A program made the position numbers and the translations under genes. From Prolixibacteraceae bacterium (GTDB lineage Bacteria; Bacteroidota; Bacteroidia; Bacteroidales; Prolixibacteraceae): a stretch of DNA of 7,955 nucleotides. Positions 1-5,269 of this stretch are shown here, piece after piece (within the stretch, counting starts at the first letter, position 1; every line of letters begins with the position of its first letter). The notes below the pieces were generated by a model. The model saw only the letters and a program-made list of their open reading frames with translations, was not told the DNA's origin and searched no databases. The stretch is from positions 1 to 7,955 of the forward strand of contig JAGODU010000179.1 of assembly GCA_017998095.1 (NCBI GenBank), written 5' to 3'.

Positions 1-40
1 AAAAGTGGGGAGAGAGTGGGGAGGGAGCAAACCGAGCAAG

Positions 41-74
41 AAAAAAGGGGAAGGCTTTAATTGCCTAACCCCTT
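41..74 (-). terminator. Rho-independent terminator downstream of the tRNA-Lys 3' fragment
   Basis: Read on the minus strand, AAGGGG, then an asymmetric A/AA internal loop, then AGGC pair across a 7-nt loop with GCCT and CCCCTT, followed immediately by a run of six T. It lies 8 nt past the tRNA CCA end, where a native tRNA terminator would sit. This supports bases 1-82 being the original flank of the tRNA gene rather than element sequence. Confidence 0.75.
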
Positions 75-82
75 GATTTTAT

Positions 83-127
83 TGGTGAGCCCTGTCGGGA
101 TCGAACCGACAACCTACTGATTAAGAG
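83..127 (-). other. 3' fragment of tRNA-Lys(CTT): probable attachment site (att) of an integrated element
   Basis: On the minus strand this stretch matches tRNA positions 32-76. It has the anticodon loop CTCTTAA with anticodon CTT, the 3' anticodon strand TCAGT, a variable loop, the T stem GTCGG/CCGAC around TTCGATC, the 3' acceptor strand AGGGCTC, discriminator A and CCA. No D arm, 5' anticodon strand or 5' acceptor strand follows at higher coordinates, so it cannot fold as a tRNA. The break falls exactly at the 5' side of the anticodon loop, a known crossover position for tyrosine integrases using tRNA genes. Inference: this is the att copy left on the distal side, and an intact tRNA-Lys lies at the other end of the element beyond this window. 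It could instead be a relic of an older deletion. Confidence 0.8.
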
Positions 128-299
128 AAAATAACCTCCGGGCTTCATAACTCCTCAATGTTATGGTTAATATATTGATTATACAAAATAATTAGCTTTT
201 ATATTCTGTTTGATTTTGGCAAATATTATCCGGATTTTGCTCATTTTTAAATATTTTTCTCACACAGATCCACACACAGTTTACTTTAAATTTTAACTT

Positions 300-397
300 T
301 CCTTACCTTACCACAGAACCTCATTTTAGAGGGTCAATCCCTGCCATCTTGGAGCCAATCCCTAGCCAGAACTGTGCCTAAGGCGGCAAGGATATTT
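300..397 (-). ncRNA. Candidate structured small RNA, unassigned
   Basis: The predicted transcript from the 403-431 promoter would begin near 396. It carries no start codon with a ribosome-binding site. Its first bases CCTTGC (386-391) can pair, with one G-U, with GTAAGG (306-311). Inside that, CACAG (374-378) can pair with CTGTG (312-316). A local hairpin of about 6 bp with one mismatch forms around TAAAAT (near 323-335). This is hand pairing only. No known RNA family is recognised and no clear Rho-independent terminator follows, so the 3' end is arbitrary. Confidence 0.25.
335..363. repeat. Pair of direct repeats CAATCCCT(A)GCCA, 21 bp apart
   Basis: CAATCCCT occurs at 335-342 followed by GCCA, and at 356-363 followed by AGCCA. 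The 21-bp offset is two helical turns. An AGGG/CCCT inverted repeat (330-333 and 339-342) overlaps the first copy. This spacing is typical of paired protein-binding sites; which protein would bind is unknown. Confidence 0.4.
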
Positions 398-402
398 ACT
401 CT

Positions 403-431
403 ATTATGAGATGAACATGCCCTTCAGTCAA
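403..431 (-). promoter_or_regulatory. Sigma-A type promoter reading toward the att end
   Basis: On the minus strand, -35 TTGACT (431-426), a 17-nt spacer, and -10 CATAAT (408-403), each five of six bases from consensus. The predicted start is near 396. There is no open reading frame immediately downstream, only the repeat-rich region and the tRNA fragment, so it may drive a non-coding RNA. Confidence 0.5.
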
Positions 432-494
432 CGACAGTATCACCTCTTACCGTCAAATTTTCGATTGTTACTTCATAATGAAGGTAAAGAAAAA

Positions 495-518
495 TCGCAA
501 AGAACGCAGGTCACTTTT
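495..518. repeat. Dispersed repeat modules AAAGAACGCA and CAGGTCACTTTT (left copy)
   Basis: AAAGAACGCAG (499-509) and CAGGTCACTTTT (507-518) overlap here. The same two modules recur near the right edge in the opposite order (CAGGTCACTTTT at 7793-7804, AAAGAACGCA at 7813-7822). AAAGAACGCAG occurs once more at 1359-1369. All copies lie between genes. They look like shuffled pieces of a dispersed intergenic repeat; no inverted termini or open frame are associated. Confidence 0.45.
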
Positions 519-588
519 ACCTATCCATGAACTTTGCTTTTCTCATCTCAACTTAAGAAGATTTAAAAACTTCCGGATTTATGCCATT

Positions 589-1272
589 TCAAGCCATCCT
601 GATGCCATATACAAGGCTCTCAGAAGCTTTGTTTTGAGCTGTTGACTCAAGGCTTGATTGATCATTGTGATATTTGGATATCTTTGACCGGAATTTTGAC
701 ATGTCATCCGGATAACCGATACCTTCCAATATATCCTCATAAGAAACTGTGCAATCAAGCTTGTCTGCTTTGGGGGGAACATTCTTAATGCAATCCCGCC
801 ACAGCTGGTTGACTTGAAGCCTTTCCAGCATCCCTTTGAAACGGATGCTTTTCATCGCTTGTGGGTCGATTTTGGGGTTGTCGCGGGCTGGATTCCCGCA
901 AGTGCTTAACCTGCCGAAGCCGTGATAGAGGGTGTTCATTTGTAGATATTCGTCAGCTTTCTTAGTCCAGTTGAAATGAAACACGTTAAATCCGGGGGTA
1001 ACTTCAATCAAATAATGGTGAATGTTCTCTCCTTCGCCATCATGTTCAAATTTATCAATCACTGTGAATGTAAACTTATAAATATCATAGAGAATATGTT
1101 TCATGTAATGCCCATTCACGTCACTAACCGAGTATTTATCAATATCAATACATGGATAGAACAACAGACTGTCGCCAATGCGATATTCACCACCTTTCTT
1201 TCTGAGTTTGAAGCCTAACATTCCCTCATTGAAAAATAATGTTCCCAAGTGCGACAAATCATTGGTAGGCAT
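589..1272 (-). CDS. Hypothetical protein, 227 aa, unrecognised
   Basis: I do not recognise this protein. It starts at an ATG preceded by AGAGGAAA about 6 nt upstream and has its own TATAAT promoter, so expression is well supported. It has no signal peptide or membrane segment, and looks cytoplasmic. The first half is mixed beta/aromatic (many Tyr, Phe, His between residues 25 and 115). The second half is charged and helical, with KADKLDCTVSYEDILEGIGY near residues 168-187 and a Ser/Gln-rich, probably disordered tail. Only scattered Cys and His occur, with no catalytic or zinc signature that I can defend. It is the first protein gene inside the att end and is transcribed toward it, a position where cargo or excision genes often lie. 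Function unknown. Confidence 0.8.
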   Translation of the reverse strand: MPTNDLSHLGTLFFNEGMLGFKLRKKGGEYRIGDSLLFYPCIDIDKYSVSDVNGHYMKHILYDIYKFTFTVIDKFEHDGEGENIHHYLIEVTPGFNVFHFNWTKKADEYLQMNTLYHGFGRLSTCGNPARDNPKIDPQAMKSIRFKGMLERLQVNQLWRDCIKNVPPKADKLDCTVSYEDILEGIGYPDDMSKFRSKISKYHNDQSSLESTAQNKASESLVYGIRMA

Positions 1273-1295
1273 GGTATTTCCTCTGTTTCGTGATA

Positions 1296-1324
1296 ATTAT
1301 ATGGTCACAACAAATGTATCATAA
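1296..1324 (-). promoter_or_regulatory. Promoter of the 227-aa gene
   Basis: Perfect -10 TATAAT (1301-1296) with a weak -35 TTATGA (1324-1319) at 17 nt. The -10 lies 23 nt before the ATG, leaving a leader of about 16 nt that holds the ribosome-binding site. The weak -35 suggests either low basal activity or an activator. Confidence 0.5.
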
Positions 1325-1358
1325 AATTGATTATTTTGTGTATTTCAATAACGATAAA

Positions 1359-1369
1359 AAAGAACGCAG
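1359..1369. repeat. Third copy of AAAGAACGCAG
   Basis: An 11-nt exact match to 499-509, lying about 35 bp upstream of the -35 of the 227-aa gene. See the left copy for the full pattern. Confidence 0.35.
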
Positions 1370-1507
1370 CAGTTTTAAAGCACAGAAATGTACGTTTTGA
1401 GTGATATTTCATCTAAATATGGTTGTAATTGAGTCAGGGATTAATCTTATTTCTGGAATCTCTTACATGAGATAGCAGAACATCATTTTCATCAACACAA
1501 ATTGTCA

Positions 1508-1798
1508 TCACCATAATCCAGCCTTTCTGTATGCTTGACTGTCTTCTGGTATTGGTGAAGCAGAAGGCCAACCTTCGCCTTCTAAATCTTGTCTTATATG
1601 GATTTCAGCAGCTTTAGCTGCCCTGTCTCCCCATTTTTTTCTGACTTCTGCAATGCCTCCGAGATGATGCCTAACATGCCTGTGGCGAGTACCATAAGGT
1701 TCTTGACCGAAAAAAGCATCTAACCATAAATGGACTTCCGGAAAGGCTTCTCCTATTTCTTTTTCACATTGTCTACAGTGGTTTTCAAAGCTTGCCAT
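1508..1798 (-). CDS. Small phage/element-type protein with RHRxxRHHxxGI motif (DUF6915-like), 96 aa
   Basis: Two in-frame ATGs lie six bases apart. AAAGG sits directly against the first but about 7 nt before the second (1798), so the second is chosen. The protein is cytoplasmic and rich in His and Trp. It shows W-L-D-A-F-F followed by RHRHVRHHLGGI (residues 39-50 of the 96-aa form) and a later HIRQDL. The layout of W.D, RHR..RHH..GI and HI..DL resembles the short DUF6915-type proteins seen in phages and mobile elements. That assignment is from memory of the motif pattern and is tentative. The clustered His could bind a metal, but this is unproven. It lies about 97 nt downstream of the CxxC module of the main operon with no strong terminator between them, so it may be its last gene. 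Confidence 0.65.
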   Translation of the reverse strand: MASFENHCRQCEKEIGEAFPEVHLWLDAFFGQEPYGTRHRHVRHHLGGIAEVRKKWGDRAAKAAEIHIRQDLEGEGWPSASPIPEDSQAYRKAGLW

Positions 1799-1895
1799 GA
1801 TCATACCTTTTAGTTCAGTGGCACGAGTTCTTTACTATATTATTTCATTTTCCCTTTATTATCCATCTGATTCAAGGAACTGAGATCAGAAGCAA

Positions 1896-2186
1896 TTAGT
1901 CGTAACAGAGTGTGCAGACGATTTGCAGTTCGCTCCCGTTGATGATAGTCACATTATTCCCGAGGTTATGATTAAAAGTGACGCAGTGACCACAATCGAG
2001 TTGAAATTTTTTTTTTGAGAGGATTGATTTTAATGAATCGCAGTCGTCATAGAGCTTGCCTCTATCACAATCCGTAGCTAATCCAGCTAATGGCTCTGCT
2101 ATGGATTTGGAGTTTTTAAAGTTTTTTTTCCGGTTCCTGATAGTCATGATGCGGATGTAATGAGAAATATTCATTGAGTATTTCAT
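1896..2186 (-). CDS. CxxC zinc-ribbon-like module, out of frame with the preceding ribbon-helix-helix gene
   Basis: The C-terminal part reads LDCGHC, then a 24-residue stretch containing NHNLGNNVTIING, then CTLC near the end. This gives four Cys plus a His, a plausible zinc site. The same short 'DCGH...HNLGNN' pattern is familiar from small element proteins. The frame is open from 2186, but its first 25 or so residues overlap the RHH gene and do not look like protein. None of the three candidate ATGs (2186, 2174, 2147) has a ribosome-binding site. The protein-like part begins just past the RHH stop at 2116. Losing one A from the A8 run at 2122-2129 would join the two into one protein of about 126 aa. 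It is therefore probably the 3' half of one gene, separated by a frameshift, polymerase slippage or a sequencing error. An A10 run at 2007-2016 also lies inside it. Confidence 0.55.
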   Translation of the reverse strand: MKYSMNISHYIRIMTIRNRKKNFKNSKSIAEPLAGLATDCDRGKLYDDCDSLKSILSKKKFQLDCGHCVTFNHNLGNNVTIINGSELQIVCTLCYD

Positions 2187-2274
2187 CTAATACATGCGTC
2201 ATGGGCCTCTGCTCTCGTAGCCTCAATTTATATAGTCTCTTGATATTTTCATCACTTATTCTTGGCTGATACAT
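2116..2274 (-). CDS. Ribbon-helix-helix (CopG/Arc-type) small regulator, 52 aa
   Basis: The 52-codon frame starts at an ATG with GGGAGG 8 nt upstream, 20 nt after the stop of the previous gene. The sequence begins MYQPRISDENIKRLYKLRL and continues REQRPMTHVLDEILNEYF. This fits the RHH layout: a short beta strand (RIS), helix A (DENIKRLYKLRLRE), a turn with Pro, then helix B (THVLDEILNEYF). RHH dimers bind DNA through paired strands and commonly act as repressors or relaxosome/partition accessory proteins. In this operon it could autoregulate, and the palindrome at 5025-5042 is a possible target (inference). The frame ends at a TAA four bases past an A8 run, with a zinc-ribbon-like module continuing in the +1 frame. 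Confidence 0.75.
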   Translation of the reverse strand: MYQPRISDENIKRLYKLRLREQRPMTHVLDEILNEYFSLHPHHDYQEPEKKL

Positions 2275-2294
2275 GACTTTGGGCCTCCCTTTTG

Positions 2295-2486
2295 TTACTC
2301 GACATCGACATAATCCATGACAACTGCGAGCAGGTTGTTGTAGTCACCAGCGGTTGCCTTCTCTATAAACTCTTTGGCTTCTCGCTCCATGCCTTCTTTC
2401 ACTAGAGCCTTTCTGACTGTTCCGATAATAAAGAAAGCATTTCCATCACGACCAATAAGCCTAACCTTGGGCCTTTGCTTTTCCAT
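2295..2486 (-). CDS. Small conserved element protein, 63 aa
   Basis: ATG at 2486 is chosen over a TTG two codons upstream because GGAGG lies 7 nt before the ATG. The sequence has RPKVRLIGRDGNAFFIIGTV at residues 5-24, then a charged helical middle (KEGMEREAKEFIEKATAGDYNN) and a C-terminal LLAVVMDYVDVE. I recognise the PKVxLIGxDGNAF pattern as a recurrent short protein of phages and integrative elements, without a known function. It is soluble and acidic at its C-terminus. It sits between the cysteine peptidase and the RHH gene, in the same direction and within 65 nt of both, consistent with one operon. Confidence 0.8.
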   Translation of the reverse strand: MEKQRPKVRLIGRDGNAFFIIGTVRKALVKEGMEREAKEFIEKATAGDYNNLLAVVMDYVDVE

Positions 2487-2549
2487 AAACAATCCTCCAT
2501 TGAATTTGATTTGCCAGTTGAATTTTAATATTGATGGTTTGAGGCTGGA

Positions 2550-3086
2550 TTAATGATCGCTTAAAAAGAAAGTTTCTTTTAATACGAATTTATACGGTTT
2601 TCCCTTTGACTTTTTACCCAATGCGCAACGAGAAATATTGATGGTTTTCATCATTGACGAATCAAACAAGCTTACTCGTTTTGGTGACACAGACCTGATC
2701 ACCGTCCAATGATCCCAGTCGGGGCAATAAAAACCGACAATCACCGCCCTTTTTTCATCCGCCTCAAGGAACGTTTGTATTTCTCCAAAGAAATCCTCCA
2801 CGTTCATTTTATTGACTCCACGAAAAGGATTTTTGCAGGTAATTGAATAGTTCACCATCACCACATTTTTCAAAATGCTCAACACCTCACTTTTTGATAT
2901 CCCAGCGGTAATCACTTTGCTTAAACTTTTCTTTTTCTCCATATGAGTTAAGCACTCCCTAAATAACTTCATGCATTTTTCTTCTGATATAGTCTTTACG
3001 AGCAATCTGGTGGCGTTGATAATGCTATAGACACCGCATAGACCGTCAAGGTAGCCTTGCTCGTAAGGAAGCATGTTCATCGCCAT
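2550..3086 (-). CDS. Papain-like cysteine peptidase-fold protein, 178 aa
   Basis: The ATG at 3086 has AAGGAG 6 nt upstream; a TTG two codons earlier is rejected. The AAGGAG site overlaps the TAA of the DUF2958 gene, so translation is probably coupled. Near the N-terminus, Q10 precedes DGLCGVYSIINA, with C17 at the head of a helix as in papain/C39-type enzymes (Gln oxyanion hole plus Cys nucleophile). WDHWTVI supplies H126 and VSLFDSS supplies D142, in the order and spacing of a Cys-His-Asp triad. There is no signal peptide or membrane segment, so it acts in the cytoplasm. Fold and triad are inferred from motifs. Substrate is unknown: it could process an operon partner, remove a modifier, or act on host defence proteins. 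The length is compact for the fold, with no extra domain. Confidence 0.7.
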   Translation of the reverse strand: MAMNMLPYEQGYLDGLCGVYSIINATRLLVKTISEEKCMKLFRECLTHMEKKKSLSKVITAGISKSEVLSILKNVVMVNYSITCKNPFRGVNKMNVEDFFGEIQTFLEADEKRAVIVGFYCPDWDHWTVIRSVSPKRVSLFDSSMMKTINISRCALGKKSKGKPYKFVLKETFFLSDH

Positions 3087-3097
3087 ATTCAACTCCT

Positions 3098-3418
3098 TTA
3101 TGGGTTCCTGATCCTTTTAATTTCCGCTGCCGGTCTGATTTTCCAATACTCCTCAGGTTCACAGTCGATCTCCAGCCAGCCAATTTTGATGTTTTTCAAC
3201 TCTGCAAAAGAAATGTATCCCCATTCGGCGCATTGATGGTCATCATTCAAAATGGCGTATCCCCAAAACAGATCGTCACCGTCGTATTCGGCAATGTACC
3301 AGTCACAGCCGCCAATAAAGAAATGCAGATAAATCAATTTGTCTTTCAGCGGAACTTGCTCCGTTTCATAAAGCTTTGGTATGCAGTCAAGCTGCTCTTT
3401 CGATGGTACGTTCCACAT
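3098..3418 (-). CDS. DUF2958 domain protein, 106 aa
   Basis: The ATG has AAAGGAGG about 9 nt upstream, which lies inside the ardC-like gene; the two genes overlap by 32 nt in different frames. The protein is a single DUF2958 domain across its whole length: MWNVPSKEQL, then LYETEQVPLKDKLIYLHFFI, GGCDWYIAEYDGDDLFWGYA, and EWGYISFAEL, ending in the W-K-I-R-P-A pattern. The family is common on plasmids, phages and integrative elements, often next to antirestriction genes, and its biochemical role is not known. It is small, acidic, aromatic-rich and cytoplasmic. The tight overlap with the ardC-like gene suggests co-translation and a shared role early after element transfer (inference). Confidence 0.88.
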   Translation of the reverse strand: MWNVPSKEQLDCIPKLYETEQVPLKDKLIYLHFFIGGCDWYIAEYDGDDLFWGYAILNDDHQCAEWGYISFAELKNIKIGWLEIDCEPEEYWKIRPAAEIKRIRNP

Positions 3419-4202
3419 GGTTTGTAACCTCCTTTCCCAAAATAAAGTTAAGAATCATTTCGACATCATGAATAACTTGCAGACACGCCGTTATTGGCTT
3501 TAAATCGGCTTCTGCGGCATATCTTTCGATATACCAGTAGGTATTGCCCAATGTTTTACCCGGCGCTTTGCCGGTTAAATGACAGAGTGCCTGGGCAGAC
3601 AGTTCGGCAGTGATCTCCTGATCCCATCTTTGGCCGGGTTTTAATTTGCCGATGCATAATTCATAAGCGGCATGAGCGAGTTCATGGAAAAAGACTATTT
3701 CCTCCGGGGAAGTGATGGCTATTTCTTTGATGTTGGAAATGTAAACGCCCAAGAATTTCCGATCAGGTGCAATTGTGGAAACGGTTATGCCCCACTCTTT
3801 TGCTCTTTCCAGCAAGGGCAAATCCGGCAAAGGAATTTTCTTTTCATACTCCAATAACGCCCCTTCCGTATCTTCCACCCGAAATACCGGTTTGGCTAAA
3901 AAGCCTTTCAGTATTTCATTTTCATCATCTTCGATTCTCCTTTTTCCTTTCACGAAGTAAGGAACCAGAATGTAGATTGCTTTAGCCCCGCTTTTGACCG
4001 ATCTGCCGACGCGGTTCCACTGCCTGATTCCTCTGGCATCGATAGTTCCCGACAGGAACATGATCATTTTGTTCATGTATGACCACTTATCCGAAGGGAT
4101 ACCGATTACGGGAAACATGGCATAAGCAATAGCTTTGGGAACATCTCCTGTCTTGAACTTTTCCAAAATACTATGCAGCACCATCTGAACTTTGTTGTTC
4201 AT
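3387..4202 (-). CDS. ArdC-like antirestriction protein (ssDNA-binding domain plus zinc metallopeptidase), 271 aa
   Basis: The start ATG has AAGGAGG 7 nt upstream. Residues about 1-85 match the ArdC N-terminal ssDNA-binding domain, including ARGIRQWNRVGRSVKSGAKA followed by the IYILVPY strand. Residues about 130-260 form a zincin domain with HELAHAA (H173, E174, H177) and a downstream acidic helix QEITAELSAQAL, where E200 is the likely third zinc ligand. Family knowledge: ArdC proteins of conjugative plasmids bind single-stranded DNA and protect incoming DNA from restriction. The complete HExxH implies an active peptidase rather than a relic. The gene follows the recombinase by 129 nt with a hairpin between, and overlaps the DUF2958 gene by 32 nt. 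It is slightly shorter than the plasmid ArdC prototype, which is near 300 aa. Confidence 0.88.
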   Translation of the reverse strand: MNNKVQMVLHSILEKFKTGDVPKAIAYAMFPVIGIPSDKWSYMNKMIMFLSGTIDARGIRQWNRVGRSVKSGAKAIYILVPYFVKGKRRIEDDENEILKGFLAKPVFRVEDTEGALLEYEKKIPLPDLPLLERAKEWGITVSTIAPDRKFLGVYISNIKEIAITSPEEIVFFHELAHAAYELCIGKLKPGQRWDQEITAELSAQALCHLTGKAPGKTLGNTYWYIERYAAEADLKPITACLQVIHDVEMILNFILGKEVTNHVERTIERAA

Positions 4203-4233
4203 AAATAAACCTCCTTTCTTTTGATTTAATTTC

Positions 4234-4256
4234 CAGCAGGCGCACCTCTCCTGCTG
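4234..4256. promoter_or_regulatory. 7-bp inverted repeat between the recombinase and ardC-like genes
   Basis: CAGCAGG (4234-4240) and CCTGCTG (4250-4256) form a perfect 7-bp stem with a 9-nt loop. In the minus-strand transcript the 5' arm and loop contain AGGAGAGG. No T run follows on that strand, so it is not a minus-strand terminator. It may be an mRNA processing or stability element, or an operator. On the plus strand it is followed by TGTTTTTG, a weak terminator at best. Confidence 0.45.
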
Positions 4257-4331
4257 TGTTTTTGCTTGGTTAAAAATTGCAGTTTTGTCGGATTAAGCTT
4301 TTGAGTGTGACTAACGGTTAAATAGTGATAG

Positions 4332-4949
4332 TTACTTTAAAATGGTATTGGCTAGGTTTTGGTTCATTTCCGGCATGATATCGGCATATAAACTCGTCAT
4401 AGCGATTGATGCATGCCCAAGTTGCTTTTGCACGAAACGAATGTTTTTTGCCTTGGCTAAAAGTAAAGTGGCGTAAGTATGCCGCGAACTGTGGATGGAA
4501 TAATGTTGTGGCAAACCGGCTTTTATTATGGCTTTTTTGAAGCTGATTTCCAGAGCAGTTGTGGTGTAATGCTTTCCTCCCCTGCCGGCAAGTAATGGTG
4601 AATCAAAATCTATTGGTTCCTTCCATTGCTTCTTGATCTCGATATAACTTTTCAAATGAACGACTATTTCATCATCAAGATAGACATCCCGTTTCTTCCC
4701 CCGTTTCCCGCAATGGACAATCAAATAATTTTCTTTGCCATTTAGGCATAAGTCAATCATTTTAAGAGCAGCAATCTCCATGACTCTTAAACCTGAGTTC
4801 AATGCCAAGTGAATAAGCATGTAACGGTTAACCCACGTCTTTCTTTGCTCTGATAAATCAGCGTTTGCTTCTTTCTTGCAACAACGCAACAGCTTGTTCT
4901 TTTCCTTTACCGATAAAAATTTATCTCTGGTGATTATATAATTATTCAT
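4332..4949 (-). CDS. Tyrosine recombinase/integrase, catalytic domain only, 205 aa
   Basis: The ATG at 4949 is preferred to a GTG two codons upstream because AAGGAG lies 6 nt before it. In the 205-aa numbering the tyrosine recombinase set is complete: R55 in SGLRV, the beta-hairpin K82 in CGKRGKKRDVYL, H153 and R156 in HSSRH, H179 in LGH, and the nucleophile Y188 in SLYAD. It forms a 3'-phosphotyrosyl link with DNA. Only about 50 residues precede the first catalytic Arg, so the SAM-like core-binding and arm-binding domains of typical element integrases are missing. This is the size class of FimB/FimE-type invertases and small Xer-like proteins. The clear start signal and promoter argue it is intact rather than 5' truncated. 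It is the first gene of the main operon. Whether it acts at the tRNA-Lys att site 4.2 kb away is unproven. Confidence 0.9.
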   Translation of the reverse strand: MNNYIITRDKFLSVKEKNKLLRCCKKEANADLSEQRKTWVNRYMLIHLALNSGLRVMEIAALKMIDLCLNGKENYLIVHCGKRGKKRDVYLDDEIVVHLKSYIEIKKQWKEPIDFDSPLLAGRGGKHYTTTALEISFKKAIIKAGLPQHYSIHSSRHTYATLLLAKAKNIRFVQKQLGHASIAMTSLYADIMPEMNQNLANTILK

Positions 4950-5024
4950 AGCCACCTCCTTTTGTGGTTTTTAAACAACTCCATCATAAATTGAATCTTG
5001 ATTAAACAATGAGATAACGGTTGG

Positions 5025-5042
5025 CAGTATTGATAAATACTG
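5025..5042. promoter_or_regulatory. 18-bp palindrome in the leader of the recombinase operon
   Basis: CAGTATT (5025-5031), GATA, AATACTG (5036-5042): perfect 7-bp arms with a 4-bp centre. It starts about 30 nt after the predicted transcription start and 75 nt before the start codon. It could be a repressor operator or an RNA hairpin. TAACGGTT lies just beside it (5015-5022) and recurs at 4312-4319 and 4822-4829. Confidence 0.5.
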
Positions 5043-5077
5043 AAATTACTATTTTACTACTTTTATTTTTCGATAAT

Positions 5078-5106
5078 ATTATAACATAAACTCAAAGAAA
5101 AGTCAA
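5078..5106 (-). promoter_or_regulatory. Strong sigma-A promoter of the recombinase-ardC operon
   Basis: On the minus strand, -35 TTGACT (5106-5101), a 17-nt spacer, and a perfect -10 TATAAT (5083-5078) preceded by TGT, an extended -10 pattern. The predicted start near 5071 leaves a leader of about 120 nt before the recombinase ATG. A 16-bp perfect AT palindrome, TATATTTATAAATATA (5128-5143), lies upstream of the -35 and may act as an UP-like element or binding site. It is the best promoter in the window. Confidence 0.8.
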
Positions 5107-5160
5107 GTTAATTATTTGATATTATTCTATATTTATAAATATATGTAGTGTGGTTTAATG

Positions 5161-5200
5161 AAAAAAAGCAATAAAAAACCCCGCCATTATGACGGGGTTT
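5161..5200 (-). terminator. Rho-independent terminator of the secreted coiled-coil gene
   Basis: On the minus strand, AAACCCCG (5200-5193) pairs with CGGGGTTT (5183-5176), with an inner CAT/ATG extension. It is followed by more T and then a second run of seven T ending at 5161. It lies about 70 nt past the stop codon at 5270 and insulates the recombinase operon promoter from upstream transcription. Confidence 0.85.
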
Positions 5201-5269
5201 CAGAAGTAAATATCTTACGGTAAACCCTGAGTGTTCTTCAAAGGAAATTAGCTAAATGGAATTCCGATA

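Larger units (their letters stand above)
128..588. other. Gene-free terminal region of the element
   Basis: I find no convincing protein gene in these 461 bases on either strand. The stretch holds a minus-strand promoter, a possible structured transcript and a pair of direct repeats (each listed separately). It also holds an inverted repeat CATAAC/GTTATG (146-151 and 160-165), tandem CACACAG copies 12 bp apart (261-267 and 273-279), and an imperfect palindrome at 468-487 whose arms TTACTTCAT and ATGAAGGTAA differ by one bulged base. Such a collection next to an att core would suit integrase arm sites or excision-factor sites, but this is inference. Confidence 0.5.

Noticed and set aside
83..127. 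Complete tRNA gene
   Set aside because: No D arm, 5' anticodon strand or 5' acceptor strand can be found in the 70 bases on the 5' side, so only the 3' fragment exists.
65..148. Short minus-strand ORF with GAGGAG before its ATG, reading through the tRNA fragment
   Set aside because: About 27 codons, most of them within the tRNA sequence. It is explained by the structural RNA fragment, and no known small protein is recognised.
261..279. CRISPR-like tandem CACACAG copies
   Set aside because: There are only two 7-nt copies, 12 bp apart, with no repeat-spacer periodicity.
579..782. 67-aa minus-strand open frame overlapping the end of the 227-aa gene
   Set aside because: It is out of frame with the 227-aa gene, which has clear expression signals and covers most of it. 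Composition is not protein-like.
976..1218. 80-aa plus-strand open frame inside the 227-aa gene
   Set aside because: It is antisense to a gene with promoter and ribosome-binding site, has no start signal of its own, and its product does not look like a folded protein.
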